64,000 nucleotides of DNA from Parasphingorhabdus sp. (GCA_030373505.1 JAUCYS010000001.1:186001-250000), one strand, 5' to 3'. Shown: positions 39,304 to 49,334, counted from the first letter of the stretch. Notes: generated from the letters alone by a model not told the origin. Numbers and translations are program-made.

Positions 39304-40329
39304 GTGCGCGTTGATCTTTTCGACTTTGACCTCCCGCCGGAGAGCATAGCGCTGCGACCGGCGGTGCCGCGCGACAGCGCGAAGCTGCTGCAGGTCTCCG
39401 GCAACCGGCTGTCCGACCATCTGGTCAGCGAACTGCCGGGCCTGCTTGGCCCCGACGACATATTGGTGTTCAACGATACCAGGGTGATCCCGGCGCAGCT
39501 GACCGGCACCCGCGGCGACGCCCGCATCGGCGCGACCCTGCACAAGCGCGTCGACCTGCGCCGCTGGCAGGCCTTCATCCGCAACGCCAAACGGCTGCGC
39601 GTCGGCGAGTCCGTCGATTTCGGCAAGGATGTATCGGCGGAGGCGGAAGCAAAGCTCGACGACGGCAGTTTCATCCTGCGCTTTCTCGGCGACGAGCCGG
39701 TCGAGCTGCTGCTCGAACGCGCAGGCACCATGCCGCTGCCGCCCTATATCGCCAGCAAGCGGGCGATCGACGAGCGCGACGCCAGCGACTATCAGACGAT
39801 GTTTGCCCGCGAAAAGGGCGCCGTCGCCGCGCCCACCGCGGCGCTGCACTTTACCGATGCCCTGCTGCAGTCGCTGACCGCAGCGGGCGTCGGCAGCGAG
39901 ACGCTGACCCTGCATGTCGGCGCCGGAACCTTTCTGCCGGTCAAGGTCGACGAGACCGATGACCACCGGATGCACAGCGAATGGGGCCGGATCGACGGCG
40001 CCACCGCCGACCGCCTGAACAGCGCCCGCGCCGCCGGCGGCCGGCTTATCGCCGTCGGCACCACCAGCCTCCGCCTGCTGGAAAGCGCGACCGGCGCAGA
40101 CGGCATCATCCGGCCCTTCGAAGGCGACACCGATATCTTCATCACCCCCGGCTACAGGTTCCGCGCGATCGACGGCCTGATGACCAATTTCCACCTGCCC
40201 AAATCCACCCTGTTCATGCTGGTCAGCGCGCTGATGGGCCTGGAGACCATGCAGGCCGCCTATGCCCATGCGATTGCGGGGGGGTATCGGTTTTACAGCT
40301 ATGGGGATTCGAGTTTGTTGTTGCCTTGA
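39304..40329 (+). CDS. queA: S-adenosylmethionine:tRNA ribosyltransferase-isomerase
   Basis: A 341-residue enzyme forming epoxyqueuosine in tRNA. GTG start at 39304, eight bases after the cyclophilin stop. [40 protein letters not shown] and the [17 protein letters not shown] motif are canonical. The last ~17 codons switch to G/T-ending and TTG codons, unlike the rest of the gene. tgt, its usual neighbour, is displaced about 3.8 kb downstream. Confidence 0.96.
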   Translation: MRVDLFDFDLPPESIALRPAVPRDSAKLLQVSGNRLSDHLVSELPGLLGPDDILVFNDTRVIPAQLTGTRGDARIGATLHKRVDLRRWQAFIRNAKRLRVGESVDFGKDVSAEAEAKLDDGSFILRFLGDEPVELLLERAGTMPLPPYIASKRAIDERDASDYQTMFAREKGAVAAPTAALHFTDALLQSLTAAGVGSETLTLHVGAGTFLPVKVDETDDHRMHSEWGRIDGATADRLNSARAAGGRLIAVGTTSLRLLESATGADGIIRPFEGDTDIFITPGYRFRAIDGLMTNFHLPKSTLFMLVSALMGLETMQAAYAHAIAGGYRFYSYGDSSLLLP

Positions 40330-40334
40330 GCCCG

Positions 40335-40382
40335 CCATTGGTAATGATGAGGTCGAGAGTTCAATTCTCTCTGGCAGCGCCA
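40335..40382 (+). pseudogene. 3' half of a tRNA-Thr(GGT) gene (attachment-site-like remnant)
   Basis: Directly after the queA stop lies a tRNA 3' half: anticodon loop TTGGTAA (40338-40344, anticodon GGT), 3' anticodon strand TGATG, variable loop AGGTC (40350-40354), T-arm GAGAG-TTCAATT-CTCTC (40355-40371), acceptor strand TGGCAGC, discriminator G and CCA (40380-40382). The 5' anticodon strand matches poorly, and D-arm and 5' acceptor are absent. A 3' tRNA half is what integration or excision of a tRNA-targeting element leaves behind. Confidence 0.8.
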
Positions 40383-40559
40383 CCCTTTTTATCCTTTTAA
40401 TCAACTATGTAGATGTAGAGGCATGCTTGGATATTGTCGCGCAATGTCCGAGGGTTACACGCCGTTGCTGAAATGGCTCGGTCGCCAGAGACGCTCTGGA
40501 AGCCGCGAATCTGCTGAGTTATCACGAATTATCTCTATGGCCCAAATATTGGAGTCCAG

Positions 40560-40988
40560 ATGCAGATGGATGGATTTGGCGTAGAAGTCATTTTTGAGGG
40601 TCGATTCCCTGAGTTTCTAGCTTATGCGAACCTGAATATTATCTCGCTGGCTGGGCCAGTCCAGCGGGAATTTATTCTTCCTCATGATCTGGCCACCGAT
40701 GAGTTCGGGTGGCTGAGTTCCTTTGACAATAGCGGCTTTTATATCGGGAGCCAGATAACTGAGGCGAACAAGCTGTTTCAAATGACGCGTGGTATAAGGT
40801 GCGACCATGGGCTGTGGAATATTGTGGATCAGATGATCCCGTGCCGCAAAGGCATGCGAGATGAGCCGGAGCAGTACGGGATCAGGCTAGGAAGTCGCCG
40901 AACCCTGATCGGGAGCAATAGCGAGTTTCCGTTCGTTACCTCTCTATACAGCTTGGCATCGACGTTGAACTTGTGCCTGACGTTATGA
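40560..40988 (+). CDS. Hypothetical protein in accessory patch
   Basis: A 142-residue protein with an ATG at 40560 behind GGAGTCC. Composition is lower in GC than the surrounding genes. LAGPVQREFILPHDLATDEFGWLSSF suggests a soluble globular protein. I do not recognise a family. It lies between the tRNA remnant and a small lipoprotein gene, consistent with horizontally acquired DNA. The region 40383-40559 before it shows no convincing gene. Confidence 0.55.
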   Translation: MQMDGFGVEVIFEGRFPEFLAYANLNIISLAGPVQREFILPHDLATDEFGWLSSFDNSGFYIGSQITEANKLFQMTRGIRCDHGLWNIVDQMIPCRKGMRDEPEQYGIRLGSRRTLIGSNSEFPFVTSLYSLASTLNLCLTL

Positions 40989-41141
40989 GGATTGAGGAGC
41001 AGATTTATAACGACGGTGTTATCCTAATCCAACCGGTCCAGGTCTGGGCGGGGGGGCGTTTTCTGACATGAGCCTAGTTCGAGGTGGTTGGAATGTGGTA
41101 GCAATGACCAAATCCGGCCAGAAATATTGCGGAGTAGCACA

Positions 41142-41453
41142 ATGACCGTTTTAAAGTACATTGTTGCCTTGGCGACCGTTGCCTTGTTAACGGGCTGTAA
41201 TGGTAGCAAGGTTGACCCAATATTTGTGACGGCGGGCGATCCTTTTTTTGATGACGCTGTAAGGCGCCTCTCGCAACCCGAACAGCTTCGGTTAGGTTTC
41301 CAAGGACCGGATGATATAATGGGATTCTATTTCGAAGGGCGGAAGAAGGCGTGCATCGTGCTTCTACCTCGAAAACGGAATGTTATCCTACATGGACCAG
41401 AATCTGTATTTTGCTATGATAAAACTACAAGTAATTACATCGGGCGCATGTGA
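41142..41453 (+). CDS. Small putative lipoprotein in accessory patch
   Basis: A 103-residue protein. The ATG at 41142 gives a lipoprotein signal MTVLKYIVALATVALLTGC with lipobox LTGC (Cys19). The mature part of about 84 residues (FFDDAVRRLSQPEQLRLGFQGPDDI...) has no family known to me. Codon use is AT-richer than in core genes. Confidence 0.6.
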   Translation: MTVLKYIVALATVALLTGCNGSKVDPIFVTAGDPFFDDAVRRLSQPEQLRLGFQGPDDIMGFYFEGRKKACIVLLPRKRNVILHGPESVFCYDKTTSNYIGRM

Positions 41454-41630
41454 TGGATTGCGCAAAGTGATGAAGGTTTTTTTTAACAAGTTGAAAGACC
41501 TTGTATTTGCCCTTCCGACATTCGGCATTGGGATATTTTGCACCCATTCTTTGTAATGGATTTGTCGGTCTATCTCGCCCCAGCCGACCCATTCGCCATC
41601 ATCCCAAATCGCATTGTCCGGACCCAACAT
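41388..41630 (-). CDS. Doubtful 80-residue protein, possibly a truncated gene
   Basis: The start is supported by AGGAGG eight bases before the ATG at 41630, and the first 35 residues (MLGPDNAIWDDGEWVGWGEI...) look like a real soluble protein. After about residue 37 the sequence becomes less protein-like, and the 3' end overlaps the small lipoprotein gene on the other strand by 66 bases. A real N-terminus fused by deletion to unrelated DNA is a plausible reading. Confidence 0.35.
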   Translation of the reverse strand: MLGPDNAIWDDGEWVGWGEIDRQIHYKEWVQNIPMPNVGRANTRSFNLLKKTFITLRNPSHAPDVITCSFIIAKYRFWSM

Positions 41631-42080
41631 AATCGCCTCCTGTGATCAGGAGGAAGGCCAAGCAATATCGATGAATGAATAGTCGCAAGCCGACAGTTCC
41701 TCGGCCTGCCCCTCCTATCCCCCTTTCCTACACCCCCGCCCATCGGCTATGCTCGCACCCGGCTGCCCGCCGCCGCTGCGGTCGCTCGCTCTGGTCTGGC
41801 CCGGATGACACGGCCCGCGCGAAAGATCACACTAGGCGGCTGGTGGCCGGGCGTAGAATGGCGGAAATTTGCGGCTTTCGGGCAAAGGTCACAGAATTGA
41901 AAAAACGCGCGTCTTTGTAAGGTCGGTTCTGCCGGGGGCGCGCTGAGCGACGCGGGGGGCGGGCCTGTTCTCCGCTTCTTCATGGTCGGGGCGAGGGGGC
42001 CGGGCTGTCTAACTTGCTACTGGAACCGCGAGGGAAATCAGGGCATAGCGGCGGCCATCACACAGAATGGAGAGATGACC
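41631..42080. other. Intergenic region, 450 bases, no gene seen
   Basis: It separates the accessory patch from the aldehyde dehydrogenase gene. The first ~60 bases are AT-rich and hold the ribosome binding site of the reverse-strand frame at 41630. The rest becomes GC-rich again from about 41750. No RNA gene or clear hairpin terminator was found by eye. Confidence 0.5.
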
Positions 42081-43505
42081 ATGGACAGCTACGAACAGAA
42101 TTACATCAACGGCGAATGGGTGGATTCGATTGGCGGCACGCCGCACCAGGTCATCAATCCGGCGACCGAGGAACCGGGCACCAAAATCGTGCTCGGCACC
42201 AAAGCCGATGTCGATGCCGCCGTGGCTGCGGCAAAGGCGGCGTTCAAGACGTTCAGCCAGACCTCGCGCGACGAGCGGCTGGCGCTGCTCGGCCGGATCA
42301 TCGAGGAATATAAGAAGCGCATGCCCGATATCGCCGCGTCGCTCGCGGTCGAAATGGGCGCGCCGGTCAGCCTCGGCAACGCGGCGCAGGCGCCGGCCGG
42401 GCTCGGCGGCTTTCTCGGCACGGTGGAAGCGCTGAAGAATTTCGAATTTTCCGAAAAAGTCGGTGACAATAAAATCGTCTATGAACCGATTGGCGTGGTC
42501 GGCATGATCACGCCGTGGAACTGGCCGCTGAACCAGATCGCCCTGAAAGTGGCGCCGGCTTTGGCCGGCGGCAATACGATGGTGCTGAAACCCTCGGAAG
42601 AATGTCCGGGCAGCGCCGCGATTCTCGCCGAGGTGATGGACGCCGCTGGCGTGCCTGCCGGCGTGTTCAATCTGGTGCAGGGCGACGGTCCGACCGTTGG
42701 CGCCGCGATTGCATCACATCCCGATGTCGATATGGTCAGCTTCACCGGCTCGACCCGTGCCGGTATTCTCGTTGCGAAAGCGGCGGCCGATACGGTCAAG
42801 CGCGTGCATCAGGAGCTGGGCGGCAAGTCGCCCAATCTGGTCCTGCCCGGCGCCAAGCTGGAAGAGGTGCTGCCACCGACCATCGCCGGGGTGATGGTCA
42901 ACAGCGGCCAGAGCTGCATCGCGCCGACCCGCGTGCTGGTCCACAAGGACCAGAACAGCGAGGCGATCGCGGTGGTCAAGAATATCGTCGAGAGCCAGCA
43001 AGTCGGCGATCCGACTGCGGAAGGCGGCCATCTCGGGCCGGTGGTCAACAAGGCGCAATATGGCAAGATCCAGGACCTGATCCAGTCGGCGATCGACGAG
43101 GGCGCCACGCTGGAAACCGGCGGCACCGACCTGCCGACCAATGTCAACCGCGGCTATTATGTCAAGCCGACTTTGTTCAGCGGCGTCACGCCCGATATGC
43201 GGATCGCCAGAGAGGAAATCTTCGGGCCGGTGGTGACGCTGATGAGCTACGACGATCTCGACCAGGCGATCGAGATTGCCAATGACACGGACTATGGTCT
43301 GTCCGCGGTCATTTCGGGCGATCCGGCGGAAGCCGCCGCCGTCGCGCCGCAGCTGAAAGCCGGCATGGTGGTCGTCAACAACTGGGGACCGGCTCCGGGC
43401 CTGCCCTTCGGCGGCTACAAACAGTCCGGCAATGGCCGCGAGGGCGGTGTCTATGGTCTGCGCGACTTTATGGAAGTGAAGTCGATCAGCGGTCTGCCCG
43501 CCTAA
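42081..43505 (+). CDS. NAD(P)-dependent aldehyde dehydrogenase
   Basis: A 474-residue ALDH-superfamily enzyme. The ATG at 42081 is preferred over 42075 because GGAG lies eight bases before it. GVVGMITPWNWPLNQI (coenzyme fold), FTGSTRAG, the catalytic glutamate in HQELGGKSPN (Glu245) and the catalytic cysteine in NSGQSCIAPTR (Cys279) are present. It oxidises an aldehyde to its acid; the substrate is not evident. It lies between the accessory patch and tgt. Confidence 0.93.
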   Translation: MDSYEQNYINGEWVDSIGGTPHQVINPATEEPGTKIVLGTKADVDAAVAAAKAAFKTFSQTSRDERLALLGRIIEEYKKRMPDIAASLAVEMGAPVSLGNAAQAPAGLGGFLGTVEALKNFEFSEKVGDNKIVYEPIGVVGMITPWNWPLNQIALKVAPALAGGNTMVLKPSEECPGSAAILAEVMDAAGVPAGVFNLVQGDGPTVGAAIASHPDVDMVSFTGSTRAGILVAKAAADTVKRVHQELGGKSPNLVLPGAKLEEVLPPTIAGVMVNSGQSCIAPTRVLVHKDQNSEAIAVVKNIVESQQVGDPTAEGGHLGPVVNKAQYGKIQDLIQSAIDEGATLETGGTDLPTNVNRGYYVKPTLFSGVTPDMRIAREEIFGPVVTLMSYDDLDQAIEIANDTDYGLSAVISGDPAEAAAVAPQLKAGMVVVNNWGPAPGLPFGGYKQSGNGREGGVYGLRDFMEVKSISGLPA

Positions 43506-43571
43506 AGGGGGTTCGGCCAAGAGGGCAGGGCTCCGCCGGGCAGGCTTCTGTCGGGCCGGGCCCTGTACGGC

Positions 43572-43964
43572 CTAGCTTTTGGCTGGCGGGACCGGCGGAT
43601 CATTGTCGGCCACGGCGGTCAGCGACCCGCCCATGGCCTCGCAATCGCCGACCCCGGTATATTGCCAGGCGTTGCCCTGATAGTCGAGCAGGGCGGTGCC
43701 GGCGCAGCTGGTGCCTTCGCCGGCCTTGCAGTCATTCTCGCCCGCCTTGGCGATGCCATAGCATTTCTCCCGGTCGGCGGCGGTGACCCGGGTCACGTCG
43801 CTGCTGCGCACTGCGCCGCGGTCGCTGCCGGCCCGGGCCTGCTCGCCGCTCGCCTCGCCCGTCGCTTCCCCGGTCGCTTCGCCGGTCCCGCCGGAGCAGG
43901 CCGCGAGAGTGGCCGCAGCGATCAGCGCGGTCGCCGCCGAAGTCAGCTTTGTCGCCTGGGTCAT
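43572..43964 (-). CDS. DUF2282-domain lipoprotein (bufferin BufA1-like)
   Basis: A 130-residue protein. A signal peptide ends LAAC (Cys23), predicting lipidation. A linker with tandem [14 protein letters not shown] follows, then a DUF2282 domain [17 protein letters not shown]...SCAG...DCE with four cysteines (68, 79, 87, 108). DUF2282 proteins include the BufA1 copper-binding peptides modified by a DUF692 (MNIO) enzyme with a DUF2063 partner; neither partner is in the window. The lipid anchor is unusual for this domain. Confidence 0.8.
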   Translation of the reverse strand: MTQATKLTSAATALIAAATLAACSGGTGEATGEATGEASGEQARAGSDRGAVRSSDVTRVTAADREKCYGIAKAGENDCKAGEGTSCAGTALLDYQGNAWQYTGVGDCEAMGGSLTAVADNDPPVPPAKS

Positions 43965-44100
43965 GATATGCTCCCGATTTAGGTCTTTGAAAATGGGCTC
44001 CCATCCTGCACAGGTGCCAGAAAAGACGAACAGGACTGACCATTGGATACACGAGCATCAGCAAGAGATAAAGCCGGAGCAGGCAGAGGCGTGCCGCAGC

Positions 44101-45228
44101 ATGGCTGAGCGCTTCGCCTTCTCGATCGCCGCCACCGACGGCAAGGCCCGCACCGGCACGATCCGCATGCAGCGCGGCGATATCCGCACGCCAGCCTTCA
44201 TGCCGGTTGGCACTGCGGCCACGGTCAAGGCGATGAAGCCGGACAGCGTGCGCGCGACGGGCGCGGACATCATTCTCGGCAACACCTATCATCTGATGCT
44301 GCGCCCCGGAGCGGAGCGGGTCGCGCGGCTCGGCGGCCTGCACCGGTTCATGAACTGGGATCGCCCGATCCTGACCGACAGCGGCGGCTATCAGGTGATG
44401 AGCCTGTCGGAGCTGGCCAAGCTGAGCGAGGACGGAGTCGAATTCCAGAGCCATCTCGACGGCTCGCGGCACATGCTGACCCCGGAACGGTCGATGGAAA
44501 TCCAGCGGCTGCTGGGCAGCGATATCGTCATGGCCTTTGACGAATGTACCAAAAACGGCGCGACCCGAGACGAGGCGCTGGCCTCGATGGAGCGATCGAT
44601 GCGCTGGGCAAAGCGCTCGCGCGACGGTTTCGACAGCGGCGAGGAACATGCGGCAAGGGCGGCCCTGTTCGGGATCCAGCAGGGCTCGCTCGACAGGGAC
44701 ATGCGGGCGGCCTCGGCCGAGGCGCTGATCGAGATTGGCTTTGACGGCTATGCGATCGGCGGCCTTGCGGTCGGCGAGGGGCAGGAGGCGATGTTCGACG
44801 TGCTCGACTATGCGCCGGGGCAATTGCCTGCCGACAAGCCGCGCTATCTGATGGGAGTCGGCAAGCCGGACGATCTCGTCGGGGCGGTCGAGCGCGGCGT
44901 CGACATGTTCGACTGCGTGCTGCCCAGCCGCTCCGGACGCAATGGCCAGGCGTTCACCGCGCAGGGCGCGATCAATATCCGCAACGCCAAATTTGCCGAG
45001 GATCTGGCCCCGCTCGACGAAAGCTGCGCCTGTTCGGTCTGCGCCAGCTACAGCCGCGCCTATCTGCACCATCTGATCCGCGCGAAGGAAATATTGGGCG
45101 CGATGCTGATGACCGAGCATAATATCGCTTATTATCAGGCGCTGATGGCAGGCATGCGGGCGGCGATTGCCGACGGCAGCTTTGCCGCCTTCGCCGCAAA
45201 ATTCCGCAGCGACTATCTGAAGCCATGA
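44101..45228 (+). CDS. tgt: tRNA-guanine transglycosylase
   Basis: A 375-residue enzyme exchanging G34 for preQ1 in queuosine tRNAs. [13 protein letters not shown] holds the first active-site aspartate, and [21 protein letters not shown] the nucleophilic aspartate. The zinc site is C-x-C-x2-C with a downstream histidine ([16 protein letters not shown]). The ATG at 44101 gives the family length; upstream frame-open sequence is not tgt-like. It overlaps glnE by four bases. Confidence 0.97.
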   Translation: MAERFAFSIAATDGKARTGTIRMQRGDIRTPAFMPVGTAATVKAMKPDSVRATGADIILGNTYHLMLRPGAERVARLGGLHRFMNWDRPILTDSGGYQVMSLSELAKLSEDGVEFQSHLDGSRHMLTPERSMEIQRLLGSDIVMAFDECTKNGATRDEALASMERSMRWAKRSRDGFDSGEEHAARAALFGIQQGSLDRDMRAASAEALIEIGFDGYAIGGLAVGEGQEAMFDVLDYAPGQLPADKPRYLMGVGKPDDLVGAVERGVDMFDCVLPSRSGRNGQAFTAQGAINIRNAKFAEDLAPLDESCACSVCASYSRAYLHHLIRAKEILGAMLMTEHNIAYYQALMAGMRAAIADGSFAAFAAKFRSDYLKP

Positions 45229-47951
45229 TCGCAGGCCTGCCGGAGAGAACCACCCTGCAGGATGCGCTGCAACGCGCCCGGTCGCATGCGCCGTTTCTCG
45301 CCATGGCGATGCAGGTCCAGCCCGAACTGACCGATTTGCTGGCCGCAGAAAATCTGGATGGGGCCCTGGACTATTGCGTCAGAGCGGGGGAAGGCGCGGA
45401 CAATGTCCGGCAGAAATTGCGCCAGGAAAAACGCGCGCTGGCGCTGACCCTGGCGATCGGCGATCTGGCGGGGCAATTGTCCCTGACCGATGTCACCAAC
45501 CGCCTGTCGGATTTCGCCGACCGGGCGCTGGATGAGGCTTTGGCCGACATCTACGCAACGCGCTATCCCGATGCGCCGCTGGAGGGATTCTCCATTATAG
45601 GGTTGGGCAAGCATGGCAGCCGCGAACTCAACTATTCGTCGGATATCGATCCGATCTTCATCTACGATCCGGAGAAAATCCCGGTGCGCGGTCGGGAAGA
45701 ACCCAGCGACGCGGCGCGCCGCATCGGCCAGCAGCTGGTCGAGGCGCTCAATGCCCGCGATGCCGATGGCTATGTCTTTCGCGTCGACATGCGGCTCCGG
45801 CCGTCGCCCGAAGTCAGCCCGGTGGCGCTGCCGGTCGAGGCAGCGATCAGCTATTATGAATCGAGCGCGCTGGCGTGGGAGCAGGCGGCCTATATCCGCT
45901 CCCGGCCCGCTGCCGGGGACCAGCATCTGGGGCGCTATTTTCTGGAAACGATCAATCCCTTTGTCTGGCGGCGGTCGCTGGATTACGGGGCGATCCGGAA
46001 CATCGGATCGGTCACCGCGCAAATCCGCGACCATTATGCGGCGGGCCAGAAATTCGGGCCCGGCTTTGACCTGAAACGCGGCCGGGGCGGGATTCGCGAG
46101 ACCGAATTTTACGCCCAGATGCACCAGCTGATCTTCGGTGGCCGACAGCCGGATCTGCGGGTGCCTGCTACCCGCGATGCGCTGGCCGCGCTGGCCGGGG
46201 CGGGCCGGATCGATGGTGACAAGGCGCAGATTCTGAGCGAATCCTACGAACTCTACCGGGTGATCGAGCACCGGCTGCAGATGGTCAATGACCAGCAGAC
46301 GCACAGCCTGCCCGATGAGGGAGCGGCGCTGGACCGGGTCGCCCGGCTGCACGGACTGGAGGACGGCCAGGCATTGCTGGATCTGCTGGCACCGCATGTG
46401 GAAGCGGTCGGCACAATCTATGACGATCTGATCGAACCGGAAGACAGCGCGCGTCTGCCAGCCGATGAAGAAAAACTGGCCAGCCTGCTCGCAGCGAAAA
46501 ATATCATGGAAGGCGAAGCCTTTGTCCATGCAATCCGGCGCTGGCGGAGCGGCAAGGTGACCGCGCTGCGCTCGTCTGCTGCGCAGGAGTCCTTCGAAGC
46601 GATTCTGCCCGATCTTGTCGAGACGATTGCAACCGCACCCAATTCCGCCAAGGCGCTGGCCCGGCTGGACAGCCTGATCGACAAATTGCCGACGGCGATC
46701 AATTTTTTCCGGATTCTGGAAGCGCGCCCCGCGTTGCTGCAGCTGCTCGGGCAGATACTCAGCCACGCGCCGGTGCTGGCAGACGAACTGGCGCGGCGTG
46801 CCGAGCTGTTCGACGGGCTCATCGATACGACGGCGCTCGACCTGCCCCCATCCGTCGCCGAACTGGCCGAGCAATTCGCCCGCACCGAACCAGGTGACGA
46901 CTATCAGATCCTGCTCGACCGCGTGCGCGAGCGGGTCGGTGAAAAACGCTTTGCGCTCGGGGTCCAGCTGATCGAGGGGCGGCACGATGCCCTGGCCATC
47001 TCGGCGGGCTATGCGCGGGTCGCCGAAGCCGCGATCCAGGTGCTGACCGATGCAACCATTAGCGAGTTTGAAGCGACGCACGGCAAGATTGCGGGCTCGG
47101 CGCTGGGAATTCTTGCGCTGGGCCGACTGGGCGGGGAGGCATTGACCCATGCCTCGGACCTTGACCTGATCTTTCTGTTCACCGGCGACCATAGCGGCGA
47201 ATCCGATGGTGAGCGGCCTTTGGGTGCCACTCGCTATTATAACCGGCTGACGGCGCGGATTGTAACGGCGCTGTCCGTGCCCACCGCAGCCGGTCCGCTT
47301 TATGAGGTCGACACCCGGTTGCGGCCATCCGGGACGCAGGGACCGCTGGCGGTCACGCTGGAGAGTTTCTACAAATATCAGCGGGAAAGCGCTTGGACCT
47401 GGGAGCATATGGCGCTGACCCGCGCCCGCCCGGTCTATGGGGATGCAGCCCTGCGGGAACAATTGCAGACGCAGATATGCGCTATATTGAAGCAGCCGCG
47501 GGAACCCGAAGAACTGCGCAAGGCGGTGCGCAAAATGCGTCTGGATATTGTCGAACACAAGCCTCCCAAGGGACCGCTCGATACCAAGCTGATGGAAGGC
47601 GGGCTGGTCGACTGGGAATTCATCATCCATTTTCTGCAGCTCAAGACCGGCGACGCGCTGTATCCACAACTGGGCAAGGCGGTGCGCGCACTGGTCGACG
47701 CCGGCCATCTCGGCGAGGATATGGTGACGGCGCACGAACTGATGACACGGTTGCTGGTAGCCTTGCGGCTGATGTCGCCGGATTGTGACTATCCGCCGGA
47801 AACCAGCCGGGCATTGATCGCGAGAGCGGCGGGACAGGAAAGCTGGGAGGCCCTTCTGGACGGCTATGACAAGGCCAGGCAATGCGTTATTGACGAATGG
47901 AACCGGCACCTGCGGCCGGACCCCGATGAAATTTTAGGAGATATCATATGA
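45225..47951 (+). CDS. glnE: Bifunctional glutamine synthetase adenylyltransferase/deadenylylase
   Basis: A 908-residue protein with two nucleotidyltransferase domains. The N-terminal deadenylylase domain has [21 protein letters not shown] near residue 130, and the C-terminal adenylyltransferase domain has [20 protein letters not shown] near residue 636, each with its helical domain. It controls glutamine synthetase by adenylylation in response to nitrogen status through PII. It overlaps tgt by four bases and bcp by four. Confidence 0.96.
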   Translation: MIAGLPERTTLQDALQRARSHAPFLAMAMQVQPELTDLLAAENLDGALDYCVRAGEGADNVRQKLRQEKRALALTLAIGDLAGQLSLTDVTNRLSDFADRALDEALADIYATRYPDAPLEGFSIIGLGKHGSRELNYSSDIDPIFIYDPEKIPVRGREEPSDAARRIGQQLVEALNARDADGYVFRVDMRLRPSPEVSPVALPVEAAISYYESSALAWEQAAYIRSRPAAGDQHLGRYFLETINPFVWRRSLDYGAIRNIGSVTAQIRDHYAAGQKFGPGFDLKRGRGGIRETEFYAQMHQLIFGGRQPDLRVPATRDALAALAGAGRIDGDKAQILSESYELYRVIEHRLQMVNDQQTHSLPDEGAALDRVARLHGLEDGQALLDLLAPHVEAVGTIYDDLIEPEDSARLPADEEKLASLLAAKNIMEGEAFVHAIRRWRSGKVTALRSSAAQESFEAILPDLVETIATAPNSAKALARLDSLIDKLPTAINFFRILEARPALLQLLGQILSHAPVLADELARRAELFDGLIDTTALDLPPSVAELAEQFARTEPGDDYQILLDRVRERVGEKRFALGVQLIEGRHDALAISAGYARVAEAAIQVLTDATISEFEATHGKIAGSALGILALGRLGGEALTHASDLDLIFLFTGDHSGESDGERPLGATRYYNRLTARIVTALSVPTAAGPLYEVDTRLRPSGTQGPLAVTLESFYKYQRESAWTWEHMALTRARPVYGDAALREQLQTQICAILKQPREPEELRKAVRKMRLDIVEHKPPKGPLDTKLMEGGLVDWEFIIHFLQLKTGDALYPQLGKAVRALVDAGHLGEDMVTAHELMTRLLVALRLMSPDCDYPPETSRALIARAAGQESWEALLDGYDKARQCVIDEWNRHLRPDPDEILGDII

Positions 47952-48409
47952 TCGATGTGGGCGACAAGATTCCGGACATGGAACTGGTGGCGCCGGATGG
48001 CAGCCCGGTAAAGATATCGGATTATGCTGGCAAAAAGCTGGTGCTGTTCTTTTATCCGAAAGCCAGCACGCCCGGATGCACGACGGAGTCGAAAGATTTT
48101 TCGGCGCTTTTGCCAGAGTTTGAAAAAGCCGGTGCCGCGGTGCTCGGCATGTCCGCCGATTCGCCGAAGCGCCAGCAGAATTTTATCACCAAGCAGGAAC
48201 TGACGGTGGATATCGCTTCCGACGAAAGCACCGAATTCCTGGAGAAGATCGGCGTCTGGGCGGAAAAGAAAATGTACGGCAAGACCTATATGGGCATCAT
48301 CCGCTCGACCTTCCTGATTGGACCTGATGGTACGGTTCTGAAGGCCTGGCCGAAGGTGAAGGTCAAGGGGCACGCGGAAGAGGTTCTGGCTGCGGTGCAG
48401 GCCGCGTAG
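47948..48409 (+). CDS. bcp: Thioredoxin-dependent peroxiredoxin (Bcp/PrxQ family)
   Basis: A 153-residue peroxiredoxin. FYPKASTPGCTTESKDF contains the peroxidatic cysteine (Cys44). The usual resolving cysteine five residues later is a lysine, and there is no other cysteine in the protein, so this is a 1-Cys form that must be reduced by an external thiol. It is translationally coupled to glnE. Confidence 0.94.
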   Translation: MIDVGDKIPDMELVAPDGSPVKISDYAGKKLVLFFYPKASTPGCTTESKDFSALLPEFEKAGAAVLGMSADSPKRQQNFITKQELTVDIASDESTEFLEKIGVWAEKKMYGKTYMGIIRSTFLIGPDGTVLKAWPKVKVKGHAEEVLAAVQAA

Positions 48410-48419
48410 CAGCTTCCCA

Positions 48420-49217
48420 ATGACCGAAAGCGATACTGTCGGTAGCGCAGTGCTGCGCGTGCTGCAAACTGCCAGTCCTGCCGCCAAGGTGATGGCAGCG
48501 CGGCAGGCCGCAAGGCAATGGCGGCTGGGCCGGCTGACTCACGAGTTTCGCGACAGCATGCCGGACACGCCCGCCCGGCCCGAGCAACCAGTGCTGATGC
48601 GCCCGCGCGATATGCCGCGCCGCGGTACGGGCACCTCGATACCGAGGCGGGTCGCCCTGATTCATGCGCTCGCCCATATCGAATTTGTCGCAATCGATCT
48701 GGCATTTGATATGATCGGCCGGTTTGGAGCACAATTTCCCTCCGAGTTTACCGACGACTGGATGCGGGTGGGTGCGGAGGAAGCGATGCACTTCGTGCTG
48801 CTCGACCGGCGGCTGCGGGCAATGGACTGCTTTTACGGCGCGCTTCCTGCCCATGACGGGCTTTGGGACAGCGCCCGAAATACCGCGCATGATGCTTCGG
48901 CGCGTCTCGCGATTGTGCCGATGGTGCTCGAGGCGCGCGGTCTCGATGTAACGCCGGAAACGGTGGAGCGTTTCAAGCGACAGGGCGATGATCTGACGGC
49001 GAGGGTGCTGAACCGAATCTATCAGGACGAAATCAATCATGTCTTTTTTGGGACAAAATGGTTCGAATTTGACTGCAAGAGACGCGGCCATTCGCCTCAT
49101 GACCATTGGAGAGCGCTGGTAAAAAGCCATTTTAAAGGCGGGCTGAAGGCTCCATTCAACGACTCAGCGCGCCGGACAGCCGGTCTAACCCGAGAATATT
49201 ATTCCGCTATTGAATAG
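48420..49217 (+). CDS. DUF455 ferritin-like protein
   Basis: A 265-residue helical protein. HALAHIEFVAIDLAFD, GAEEAMHFVLLDRRL and IYQDEINHVFFGTKWF supply the paired Glu/His ligands of a diiron ferritin-like (MiaE-related) site. DUF455 members are of unproven function; a tRNA- or lipid-hydroxylating oxygenase is one possibility (inference). It starts ten bases after bcp. Confidence 0.87.
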   Translation: MTESDTVGSAVLRVLQTASPAAKVMAARQAARQWRLGRLTHEFRDSMPDTPARPEQPVLMRPRDMPRRGTGTSIPRRVALIHALAHIEFVAIDLAFDMIGRFGAQFPSEFTDDWMRVGAEEAMHFVLLDRRLRAMDCFYGALPAHDGLWDSARNTAHDASARLAIVPMVLEARGLDVTPETVERFKRQGDDLTARVLNRIYQDEINHVFFGTKWFEFDCKRRGHSPHDHWRALVKSHFKGGLKAPFNDSARRTAGLTREYYSAIE

Positions 49218-49334
49218 TTAACCGAATTGAATTTACACCAGTCCTCGATCAGCAAACGATCATCGGGGACAAAGGTTCCAAAAAAAATTCACGCCATGAT
49301 TTTCATGGGTCGCAAGTAAAGGTTCGATCATTTT

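Noticed and set aside
40331..40382. A complete tRNA-Thr gene after queA
   Set aside because: Only the 3' half from the anticodon loop onward fits; the 5' anticodon strand has a mismatch and there is no D-arm or 5' acceptor strand upstream, so it is annotated as a remnant.
41675..41920. An 81-codon forward frame in the gap before the aldehyde dehydrogenase
   Set aside because: Pro/Arg-rich translation without ribosome binding site or protein-like pattern; the opposite strand is equally open.
45213..47909. A reverse-strand open frame of almost 900 codons opposite glnE
   Set aside because: It is the antisense shadow of a GC-rich gene; its translation is rich in Arg, Gln, His and Ala with no domain pattern, while glnE has clear catalytic motifs.
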